DNA from: CAYYMH01 sp964472785
GTDB lineage: Bacteria; Zhuqueibacterota; Zhuqueibacteria; Thermofontimicrobiales; Thermofontimicrobiaceae
Reading direction: 5' to 3'
DNA: 48,429 bases
Assembly: GCA_964472785.1 (NCBI GenBank)
Contig: CAYYMH010000030.1
Span: 1 to 48,429 of the forward strand
The position numbers and the translations under genes were made by a program. Below are positions 42,156-48,429 of this stretch, piece by piece. Every line of letters starts with the position of its first letter. Positions within the stretch are counted from its first letter, which is position 1. Under the pieces are notes generated by a model. It did not search any database and was not told the origin of the DNA. It was given only the letters and a program-made list of their open reading frames with translations.

Positions 42156-42186
42156 CAGCCACTGATTGACACGGATTTAAAAAGTC
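42156..42186 (+). repeat. solo copy of a degenerate short repeat
   Basis: AGCCACTGATTGACACGGAT followed by TTAAAAA resembles both ends of the 35763-35903 element and belongs to the CACTGATT-ACACGGATT class of decayed repeats. It lies in the 295-bp gap between lipB and the MttB-like gene, which otherwise holds only the promoter described next. Confidence 0.45.
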
Positions 42187-42308
42187 ATTGTAAAAAAGTG
42201 ATAGTATTACTCGAATGCCTGAATGAGATAAATCAAAATAGGAATTTAGATGTGGCTATTAGAAAAACATCCTTTGATAGAAAAATCATTCTTCTACCAA
42301 TTTATTTG

Positions 42309-42337
42309 TTGACAAAATCCAAAAAAGATTGTATTTT
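42309..42337 (+). promoter_or_regulatory. promoter of the MttB-like gene
   Basis: TTGACA at 42309-42314, 17-bp spacer, TATTTT at 42332-42337. It overlaps the first codons of the longer open frame (42329), which is one reason to prefer the start at 42380. Confidence 0.7.
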
Positions 42338-42379
42338 GTAAAAAATTTCAGACCACTCATTTTTGCGGAGGAACGCTTT

Positions 42380-43831
42380 ATGGGACAACCTTATGTGTCG
42401 ATGATAGATGACCAGCAAGTCGAGAAAATATTGGCTGAAGCTTACAAAATACTTGAAGAAGTCGGAGTGCTCGTTGAAAATGAAGAAGCACTAAATTTAT
42501 TGGAGAGCGCAGGCGCAAAAGTGGACAGCGACAAGCAAAAGGCTTTTTTCCCGAAATCGCTGGTGGAATCCTGCTTAAGTACAGCCCCGTTTTCAATTAC
42601 CCTTTTTGATCAGATAGGTGAACCTGCAGTGCACATGGAAGAGAATCGCATTCATTTTGATCCGGGTTCGGCCGCGCTGACAATGTTGGATTGGAAAACG
42701 CAACGCCACCGGGATGCAGTGACAGCGGATTTAATCAACTTCAGCCGGCTGACACATCAGTTGAAAAATCTTGCCGCGCAATCCACCGGGATAATATCGA
42801 CCGACGTGCCCAAAGAAATACAGGATCGGTATCGTCTGTTTATCGGGCTGCAGAATTGTTCCAAACCAGTGGTAACCGGTACGTTTGCGCTGGATGCGTT
42901 TGATACTATGAAAGAGATGTTGATCGCTGTTCGGGGTAGCGCCGATGCATTGCGGGAAAAACCGCTGGCAATTTTTGATTGCTGTCCGTCGCCTCCGTTG
43001 AAATGGAGTAATCTCACCTGTCAAAATCTGATCGATTGTGCGAAAGCCGGGATCCCTGCTGAACTGGTTTCCATGCCGTTAACCGGTGCGACTTCGCCCG
43101 GAACTATCGCCGGCGCCGTAACGCAGCACGCCGCGGAAAGTATCAGCGGTGTCGTCATTCATCAATTAGCAAAGGCAGGATCACCGATTATCTGGGGCGG
43201 CTCTCCGGCTGCGTTCGATATGCGCAAAGGAACCACGCCCATGGGAGCAGTTGAAACCATGATGATTGATTCTGCTTATGCCAGAGTTGGGAAATATCTC
43301 AAGCTACCGACTCATGCTTACATGGGATTGAGTGATTCAAAAGTACTGGACACTCAGGCTGGCATGGAAAGCGCAATGGGCGCAACAATCGCAGCGATGA
43401 GCGGCGTGAATATGATTTCCGGACCCGGAATGCTCAATTTTGAGAGCACGCAGTCATTGGAAAAACTGGTCATTGATAATGAAATTTGCGGGATGGCACT
43501 GCGTTTATCACAGGGTGTTGAATTAAGAGAAAATTTCAGCGCTGATTTGTACGGTGATATTTACAACGGCGAACATTTTCTCACCAGTGAAAACACAATT
43601 CGGTGGGTGAGAGACGAGTTCTATCTTCCGTCAGATGTGATCAGCCGGGATAATTACCAAATCTGGAAAGCATCGGACGGAAAAACTGCTGGAGAACGGG
43701 CTCATGAAATGGTGAAAGAGATGTTAGCGAAAGAATTTGAACCCGTTATAAAAAATGAAGTCATCACAGAGCTTGAAAAAATCATCTTAGCAGATGCTAA
43801 AAAATATGGAATGGACTCATTGCCAAAATAG
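42380..43831 (+). CDS. trimethylamine methyltransferase (MttB) family protein, non-pyrrolysine type
   Basis: A 483-residue protein if started at the ATG at 42380, preceded by GCGGAGGA. It is recognised as MttB/PF06253 from EEVGVLVENEEALNLLESAG, GSAALTMLDWKTQRHRDAVT, DCCPSPPLKW and SGPGMLNFESTQSLEKLVID. True MttB has a pyrrolysine encoded by an in-frame UAG; here the frame is uninterrupted at normal length, so it belongs to the large Pyl-lacking group, whose studied members demethylate betaines such as glycine betaine with a corrinoid protein. No corrinoid or MtgA-like partner lies in the window, so the substrate is open. A strong promoter and terminator bracket it. Confidence 0.9.
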   Translation: MGQPYVSMIDDQQVEKILAEAYKILEEVGVLVENEEALNLLESAGAKVDSDKQKAFFPKSLVESCLSTAPFSITLFDQIGEPAVHMEENRIHFDPGSAALTMLDWKTQRHRDAVTADLINFSRLTHQLKNLAAQSTGIISTDVPKEIQDRYRLFIGLQNCSKPVVTGTFALDAFDTMKEMLIAVRGSADALREKPLAIFDCCPSPPLKWSNLTCQNLIDCAKAGIPAELVSMPLTGATSPGTIAGAVTQHAAESISGVVIHQLAKAGSPIIWGGSPAAFDMRKGTTPMGAVETMMIDSAYARVGKYLKLPTHAYMGLSDSKVLDTQAGMESAMGATIAAMSGVNMISGPGMLNFESTQSLEKLVIDNEICGMALRLSQGVELRENFSADLYGDIYNGEHFLTSENTIRWVRDEFYLPSDVISRDNYQIWKASDGKTAGERAHEMVKEMLAKEFEPVIKNEVITELEKIILADAKKYGMDSLPK

Positions 43832-43834
43832 AGG

Positions 43835-43874
43835 ACAGCTTCCCGGAGTAAGTACTTCCGGGAAGCTGTTACAT
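43835..43874. terminator. bidirectional terminator between convergent genes
   Basis: ACAGCTTCCCGGA (43835-43847) pairs perfectly with TCCGGGAAGCTGT (43857-43869) over a 9-nt loop. ATTTTT follows on the plus side. It lies 3 bp after the MttB-like stop codon and just before the stop codon of the convergent phosphoesterase gene. Confidence 0.85.
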
Positions 43875-43876
43875 TT

Positions 43877-46195
43877 TTAGTCAGTCGTCGTCAAAATCTG
43901 ATCGTAATCCAAAACCTGTAAATAGAATCCCCAGTCGCCGCTCATTTGGGCGATCTTGATTAAAACATCGTTTTTCCCCTTTTGCAATTTTACCGGAATA
44001 ATATCATCGCACGGTCTGGCTGAACGCCCGATATCCTTGTGAAAATATTTTTGGCCATTTACCCAAATCGCTGCGCCGTCATCGCTACCGAACAGGAACA
44101 GTACCTCACCATCATTTTCCGTGTCCAGAGAAATGTACGCATAACACATGACATCTTCGCCAGGCTCAAATTGCTCCATCAGACTCATCAATCCAAATCG
44201 ATTTGTTTCAGCTTTTATCCAATTGGCGTTAGAATTGTTCATCACCGAATATGTCTTTGATAAGTCCAAATTGGTTTCCGGTTCAAAGTCTTTATTGAGC
44301 ACGTCATGATCTGTATTGTCGAACGGACCAAGCAACTGCCAATCTCGGATCGTGTGCACCGGGAAATCTCTCCGCAGCGTCAACCGGTAAATCAATTGAT
44401 GTGACAGGTCAATTTTATCGGGTGCAAATTCTTGTGCCAATTTAGCCCATTCTTTCAACTGGGAATAATCCCGTTTAATAAAATAAAAGGGATAAAACCG
44501 GTATTTATTTTCAGGGGTGTTATTATGTTCCAAAAATCCATCAATCACAGACAGGTCAATATCATTTGACGCCTGCGAGATCATGACTCCCAACTGATTT
44601 ACGACCTTGTCAGCAAATTCGCTGGCCGAAAAATATTTCAGAAAAAACAGCACATGATCGATATTTGCCGAAGTCACATTAATTGCCCTCGCATAATAGG
44701 CTTCATCAAGCCGAACTGCGATATCCGAATTTTTGAATCTTGCCGCAGTGGAATCTGTGTTCATAGATTCCGTATCTGCTTCAAGATGGAGCCTCAAGAT
44801 CGGTGATGGTAGCATCTGATCTGCATTAACTTCTGCCTGAAACGGAATGACCAACGGCTCTCCGGGGAATAGTTGAAAAGCCAGTTTACGGGGCGGAGCG
44901 AAGTTCCAATTATCGGGTGCATCCCAGTGGTAATAGCCTTTTGTGGGGATGCCAAAGTTCGTCTTGACCACAAAATTGGTGTCAAACTGTAGCTTATCGC
45001 CTTGCACCATGCTCGGTTCAACATTTGCCAACGTGAACTTGACCCGTTGCTCAAGCTCAAACATATTGAATTCAATAAAATTTTCAGGAGCAGTACGCTT
45101 TCCCTTTTCATAAGCAAAGGTATCAAACACTTCGTTGTCAATGGAAATTGCCTTGCCCTCAATTTTATCTTCTGTGACATCCATGATCACAAAATGATGA
45201 ATACTTTTGGCGTAAGCGGAAAATTCTTTTTCGGTGAAATCATATAACGGCGCTCCACCGCCGGCACTGATGAGATGAATCATTCCCTGTTGATTTTCAC
45301 TGATGTTGCCAATGCGATACGAACGCATGTAATAATGATCGTGACCTGTGATAACAAATTGAACATGATGATCAATCAGCAATGGGGTCCAATGATAGCG
45401 AATATCATACACTGGTCGTCGCGGACTACCATGAAACAGCGGGTAATGGAACAGGGCGATCCGCCATGGTTTGTTTTGAGATTGCTGCAAATCTTCAATC
45501 AGCCAGTCATACTGGGCAGATCCCGGGCTGCCATCTTCGCTGGTGTTCAGTCCGATTAAATGAACTGATCCGTAATCCGCAGACCACCAGGGCTTTCCGT
45601 CATGCACAGTAAAATGTTCATAGTAATATCCCGCTTTTTGTTCGTGATTTCCCAAAGACGGATATACCGGCGTTTTGGAAATGAGATCTTTTGCCGGATC
45701 AAAAAATTGTGGTTTCCACTGGTCAATTTGATTGCCGGCAGCAACTAAATCACCGGAATGCAAAATAATATCCGGCTCGTATTTTTCAATCTGCTGACAG
45801 ATTTTTTTAAATATATCCGGATTGGTCCGCGAATCTGCCACCACTGCAATTCGGAAAGGCGTGTGCTGATCGGCGGGCGCTGTTTTAAATTGAAAAACCT
45901 CTGTCTGGTGATTTTCCCACAGGCATTGATAAAAATAGGTGGTGTTTGGTTCCAGGCCTGTCAGTACTATTTTGTGTAATATTGACGGAGAATTTTCTGT
46001 CTTCACTGAAGTCAATTGATCCGGCGGAGTCCCATAAGTCACCTTCCCGATGACAGGTTCTGTCGTTTCCCACAGAATAGTGATGCCGTTTTTTGTCGGC
46101 GCTTGCAGGTATGGTCCAAATTCCAGTTGAGCTGAAAAAAGAAATGTGCATAAAATAAGCGTAAATAGAGATGATAATAAAATGGTTCTTTTCAT
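43877..46195 (-). CDS. secreted metallophosphoesterase with FnIII-like N-terminal domain
   Basis: This 772-residue protein has a signal peptide (hydrophobic 4-21, SAQ). Residues 24-107 form a purple-acid-phosphatase N-terminal FnIII-like domain (LEFGPYLQAPTKNGITILWE, LEPNTTYFYQC). Residues 114-330 are a calcineurin-like phosphoesterase: D121 (VVADSRTN), D149 (HSGDLV), N183-H184 (LGNHE), H250 (ALFHYP), H285 and H287 (ITGHDHYY). Arg123 stands where many family members have His. The C-terminal half is beta-rich, ending with a jelly-roll-like domain (LFGSDDGAAIWVNGQKYFHK). It probably releases phosphate outside the cytoplasm. The ribosome binding site is AAAGGTGA. Confidence 0.9.
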   Translation of the reverse strand: MKRTILLSSLFTLILCTFLFSAQLEFGPYLQAPTKNGITILWETTEPVIGKVTYGTPPDQLTSVKTENSPSILHKIVLTGLEPNTTYFYQCLWENHQTEVFQFKTAPADQHTPFRIAVVADSRTNPDIFKKICQQIEKYEPDIILHSGDLVAAGNQIDQWKPQFFDPAKDLISKTPVYPSLGNHEQKAGYYYEHFTVHDGKPWWSADYGSVHLIGLNTSEDGSPGSAQYDWLIEDLQQSQNKPWRIALFHYPLFHGSPRRPVYDIRYHWTPLLIDHHVQFVITGHDHYYMRSYRIGNISENQQGMIHLISAGGGAPLYDFTEKEFSAYAKSIHHFVIMDVTEDKIEGKAISIDNEVFDTFAYEKGKRTAPENFIEFNMFELEQRVKFTLANVEPSMVQGDKLQFDTNFVVKTNFGIPTKGYYHWDAPDNWNFAPPRKLAFQLFPGEPLVIPFQAEVNADQMLPSPILRLHLEADTESMNTDSTAARFKNSDIAVRLDEAYYARAINVTSANIDHVLFFLKYFSASEFADKVVNQLGVMISQASNDIDLSVIDGFLEHNNTPENKYRFYPFYFIKRDYSQLKEWAKLAQEFAPDKIDLSHQLIYRLTLRRDFPVHTIRDWQLLGPFDNTDHDVLNKDFEPETNLDLSKTYSVMNNSNANWIKAETNRFGLMSLMEQFEPGEDVMCYAYISLDTENDGEVLFLFGSDDGAAIWVNGQKYFHKDIGRSARPCDDIIPVKLQKGKNDVLIKIAQMSGDWGFYLQVLDYDQILTTTD

Positions 46196-46308
46196 TGGAT
46201 CACCTTTCTCTCTTTATTAAATAAACAGTTACTGTTCAGCCACGAAGTCTCGAAGACACAAAGAAAAGCAGAGAAGAGTATTAGAATATTTTTAGAGATT
46301 TATTTCTT

Positions 46309-46373
46309 TGTGTAACTCTGAGCCCTGGCGTCTTTGTGGCAAAGAAAATGTGTTAAATAGTTACAATAATAAA
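46309..46373 (+). repeat. degenerate direct repeat, copy 1
   Basis: TGTGTAACTCTGAGCCCTGG then CGTCTTTGTGGCAAAGAAAA and a TTACAAT tail. It aligns with copy 2 at 46894-46958. A partly inverted relative (CAGCCACGAAGTCTCGAAGA, CACAAAGAAA) lies at about 46238-46266. Confidence 0.6.
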
Positions 46374-46688
46374 CGTGTTATTGCTTAAACAACAAGACGT
46401 TAAATTTGTTTCAATCGAAAAATACACCCCATGGGAAACGAGAAACCCAAACTATTTTTTCAAAGAAATATTTTTGTGCATTTGGTGTGTTTGGTGGGAT
46501 CTCCTTTTCTCAAATAACATGAGACTCTATTCATAATTAAATGCTTTTATTTTTCTCTTGACTTTTATATACCAGTGCATGAACGAAAACTAATTTTAAA
46601 CTAAACAATAACGAGATTCCAAGTTTAATTTAGTTGACCCCATCCACGAATCTCTTCTCCTGGAAAGGGAGGGGGGAACATATTTATT

Positions 46689-46817
46689 GGGGCTGTATCA
46701 AAGATTAACTTGTCGTGACGAATTTATTCGTCAAATATTACATATTGTATGGAACGAATAAATTCGCTACTACAAATTGAGCTAAACATCTTGCATCGGG
46801 ACTTTTGATACAGCCCC
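46689..46817. mobile_element. MITE-like palindromic element
   Basis: The ends are perfect 14-bp inverted repeats (GGGGCTGTATCAAA at 46689-46702 and its complement at 46804-46817). Inside, TTGTCGTGACGAATTTATTC with GT following (46710-46731) and, inverted, TTGTAGTAGCGAATTTATTC with GT (46753-46775) form a second stem, and CGAATTTATTCG is itself palindromic. The right arm is about 24 bp longer. It encodes nothing. A target-site duplication is not certain (TATT-like sequence on both sides). Confidence 0.6.
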
Positions 46818-46893
46818 CTATTATTGTTGTTTTCGATTTGACACCACTTAAGAGAACTAACGAAACATTCATGTTTAAAAAAACACATACTAA

Positions 46894-46958
46894 TGTGTAA
46901 CGTCGAGTCTTGGTGCACTGGTGGCAAAGAAAACACGCTGAATAATTACAATCATTGA
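46894..46958 (+). repeat. degenerate direct repeat, copy 2
   Basis: TGTGTAACGTCGAGTCTTGG then TGCACTGGTGGCAAAGAAAA and AATTACAATCATTGAA. It aligns along its length with 46309-46373. Confidence 0.6.
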
Positions 46959-47049
46959 AAAAACGTCCGAGTTTCTTCAGCATAAAACAAAGCCACTTTC
47001 GGCACAAATCATAATATTTCAAAAAACATGTTTAGTTCGTATTTTTTGC

Positions 47050-47078
47050 TTGACATTATCATAATGATATTTTATATT
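47050..47078 (+). promoter_or_regulatory. promoter of the integrase gene
   Basis: TTGACA at 47050-47055, 17-bp spacer, TATATT at 47073-47078, 47 bp upstream of the ATG; AGAGGGGAAC is the ribosome binding site. This is one of the best promoter matches in the window, which suggests that the integrase can be expressed. No LexA-type box was identified. Confidence 0.7.
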
Positions 47079-47124
47079 GTGATACATTCGTAACAATTCA
47101 AACAACCATCGATCAGAGGGGAAC

Positions 47125-48114
47125 ATGGCTGGTCATGCTGTAAAAAATCCCTCAGCTTCACCACCTAAATTGTTAGACCAGGTAAGGTCTGCTATTCGTA
47201 TCAAACATTACAGCTACCGGACAGAAAAGACGTATCTTCACTGGATTCGGCGTTTTATCTTATTCCACAATAAACGACACCCTAATGAGATGGGCGAAGA
47301 AGAAATCACTCAATTTATAAACTATCTGGCTACTCGAGAGAAGGCATCCGCATCTACGCAGAATTTGGCGCTGTGTGCAATTATTTTTTTGTATAAGAAT
47401 ATTATAAAACAAGAAATTGGTGATTTGCAAATTCTCTGGGCTAAAAAACCGAAACGTTTACCAGTGGTCTTCACCAGAAGTGAAGTAAAGCGAGTTCTTG
47501 ACCAGCTTCGTGGCACGAATTGGCTTATGGCAAATTTACTCTATGGAGCCGGATTGCGTTTAACTGAATGCCTTCAATTAAGAGTTGGTGATATTGACTT
47601 TGAGTACAAACAGGTCACAGTGAGAAATGCAAAAGGCGAAAAGGACCGTGTTACCATGTTGCCCGAGAAGGTTATTGAACCTCTGAAAAAGCATCTAAAA
47701 AATGTCAAACTGCTCCATGAAAAAGACGTGAAGAACGGATATGATTCTGTTTATCTTCCATACGCATTAGAGAGGAAATTTCCAAATGCAGGACGTGAAT
47801 TGTGTTGGAAATTTATTTTTCCTGCCACGAAAATCTCAACTGATCCAAAAACGGGCATACGACGCCGGCACCACATTTATGAAACCGTCTTACAAAAAGC
47901 AATTAAAGTCGCCATCAAGAAAGCAGGGATCACTAAACATGCCAGTTGTCACACGTTTCGCCACTCTTTTGCTACACACTTGCTTGAGAGAGGGCAGGAC
48001 ATCAGGACGATCCAGGAATTGCTGGGACACAAAAACATCGAAACGACTCAAATTTACACCCATGTTTTGAATAAAGGAGGGCTTGGAGTAAAAAGCCCGG
48101 CTGATGATATATAA
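47125..48114 (+). CDS. intI: integron-type tyrosine recombinase (IntI family)
   Basis: This 329-residue protein has an N-terminal SAM-like core-binding domain (LLDQVRSAIRIKHYSYRTEK, HWIRRFILFHNKRHP) and a tyrosine-recombinase catalytic domain with R145 (GAGLRLTECLQLR), K170 or K173, H276 and R279 (SCHTFRHSFATHLLERG), H302 (LLGHKNIETT) and Tyr311 (QIYTHV). All catalytic residues are present. The insert SVYLPYALERKFPNAGRELC followed by FIFPATKISTDPKTGIRRRH (about 208-248) is the IntI-specific region that separates integron integrases from XerC/D. Classical IntI inserts gene cassettes at attI. No attC array is visible on either side within the window, so this is a lone intI or the end of an integron whose cassettes lie beyond the edge. 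Confidence 0.93.
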   Translation: MAGHAVKNPSASPPKLLDQVRSAIRIKHYSYRTEKTYLHWIRRFILFHNKRHPNEMGEEEITQFINYLATREKASASTQNLALCAIIFLYKNIIKQEIGDLQILWAKKPKRLPVVFTRSEVKRVLDQLRGTNWLMANLLYGAGLRLTECLQLRVGDIDFEYKQVTVRNAKGEKDRVTMLPEKVIEPLKKHLKNVKLLHEKDVKNGYDSVYLPYALERKFPNAGRELCWKFIFPATKISTDPKTGIRRRHHIYETVLQKAIKVAIKKAGITKHASCHTFRHSFATHLLERGQDIRTIQELLGHKNIETTQIYTHVLNKGGLGVKSPADDI

Positions 48115-48128
48115 AATATAGATGTATT

Positions 48129-48429
48129 ATGAAAATTGGAAAAATTTTAAAACCAGGTCAGCCTGGTTCAAAAAAATGGGAAGAAAAATACGGTGAAAGA
48201 CTATATTCAATCAGGTACAGATATGATGAGGTAACATGCAGAAAAATTATTACGGTAGAAATCATTGTTGAGAATAAACCCTGGAAAAGAAACAAAAAGA
48301 GAATTCCACATAATAAAATTGTTAAATTAAAAGTCGGGTATAATGAAGTTTATATGCGAAACCTCATAAAGAATGCAGGAGGTAAGTGGAATATTAAAGA
48401 GCGTGTTTGGGAATTGCCTTATAGAGACA
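48129..48429 (+). CDS. hypothetical protein downstream of the integrase (3' truncated)
   Basis: ATG at 48129 opens a frame that runs to the window end (100 codons). It begins MKIGKILKPGQPGSKKWEEK and continues YGERLYSIRYRYDEVTCRKI, then a beta-rich, basic stretch (HNKIVKLKVGYNEVYMRNLI) and KNAGGKWNIKERVWELPYRD. From memory, similar small proteins beginning MKIGK-LKPGQPG occur next to integron-type integrases in other environmental bacteria, with no known function. The GGKWN...VWELPY ending recalls short DNA-interacting motifs, but that is only a resemblance. It starts 14 bp after the integrase stop codon, so it is likely co-transcribed. The ribosome binding site is not clear. Confidence 0.7.
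   Translation, partial: MKIGKILKPGQPGSKKWEEKYGERLYSIRYRYDEVTCRKIITVEIIVENKPWKRNKKRIPHNKIVKLKVGYNEVYMRNLIKNAGGKWNIKERVWELPYRD

Larger units (their letters stand above)
46196..47049. other. gene-free stretch with decayed repeats upstream of the integrase gene
   Basis: This 850-bp stretch has no convincing gene. It contains an inverted-repeat relic at 46229-46373, direct repeats at 46309-46373 and 46894-46958, a MITE-like palindromic element at 46689-46817, and a TTTGTGCATTTGGTGTGTTT segment at about 46470-46492 of the kind often seen as decayed dispersed repeats. No integron attC site pair (RYYYAAC...GTTRRRY in hairpin context) was found by eye. Confidence 0.55.

Noticed and set aside
42329..43831. 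Pyrrolysine (in-frame UAG) in the MttB-like gene
   Set aside because: The frame is uninterrupted at full family length, so no amber read-through is needed.
46724..47022. Two minus-strand frames of 70-94 codons near the integrase
   Set aside because: They run through the palindromic element and the decayed repeats and have no family resemblance; repeat-derived frames.
46196..47124. Integron attI/attC recombination sites upstream of intI
   Set aside because: GTTRRRY-like heptamers (for example near 46400) occur, but none has a matching RYYYAAC partner in a hairpin of attC size.

Overview
The window reads as chromosomal DNA of a Gram-negative (two-membrane) bacterium with modest GC content. 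The evidence for an outer membrane is a TamA/BamA-type Omp85 protein overlapping a TamB, an OmpA-domain protein, a large beta-barrel-like protein and several lipoproteins. DUF2851, class 1B PyrD/PyrK, a class II photolyase, a cysteine desulfurase-SelD fusion and an IntI-type integrase together suggest the FCB side of the tree (Calditrichota/KSB1-like or a neighbouring candidate phylum). That placement is inference from gene content, not a phylogenetic result. Six promoter-like sequences fit TTGACA or a close variant, 17 bp, then TATATT or a close variant, so ordinary housekeeping-sigma transcription is likely.

Layout. 1-5000: the end of a YghO-like acetyltransferase gene, two unrecognised helical proteins and a NifS-SelD fusion. 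5100-10700: a small methyltransferase, then a DNA-repair-flavoured block made of an SPL-like radical SAM protein with a C-terminal helix-hairpin-helix, an orphan CopG-type antitoxin, and a three-gene unit DUF1295 / DUF523-DUF1722 / class II photolyase. 10700-11560: a RAYT-type HUH transposase with about 51-bp REP-like repeats on both sides. 11570-21360 (all minus strand): a KamA-type radical SAM enzyme, MscS, CorA, TamB and TamA. 21360-24600: two envelope genes (beta-barrel and SLBB) separated by long untranslated stretches. 24600-31050 (plus strand): sirtuin, TPR lipoprotein, PyrK, PyrD, RlpA, CdsA. 31190-37000: a small coiled-coil protein, CapA-like lipoprotein, DUF2851, lipocalin, MscL, Na/Ca exchanger. 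37200-43830: OmpA-family protein, QueH overlapping AmrS, redoxin, LipB, MttB-like methyltransferase. 43877-46195: a secreted metallophosphoesterase on the minus strand. 46196-48429: a 929-bp gene-free stretch full of degenerate repeats and a MITE-like palindrome, then an IntI-type integrase and a second gene cut by the window end.

Most of the window is ordinary core metabolism and envelope biology: pyrimidine and phospholipid synthesis, lipoylation, queuosine and selenium metabolism, osmotic safety valves, and outer-membrane assembly. The mobile or genome-plasticity parts are the RAYT/REP-like locus, short terminal-inverted-repeat elements near 35.8 kb and 46.7 kb, and the IntI locus at the right edge. 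These are the best candidates for something not yet described. No rRNA, tRNA, CRISPR array or prophage was seen.
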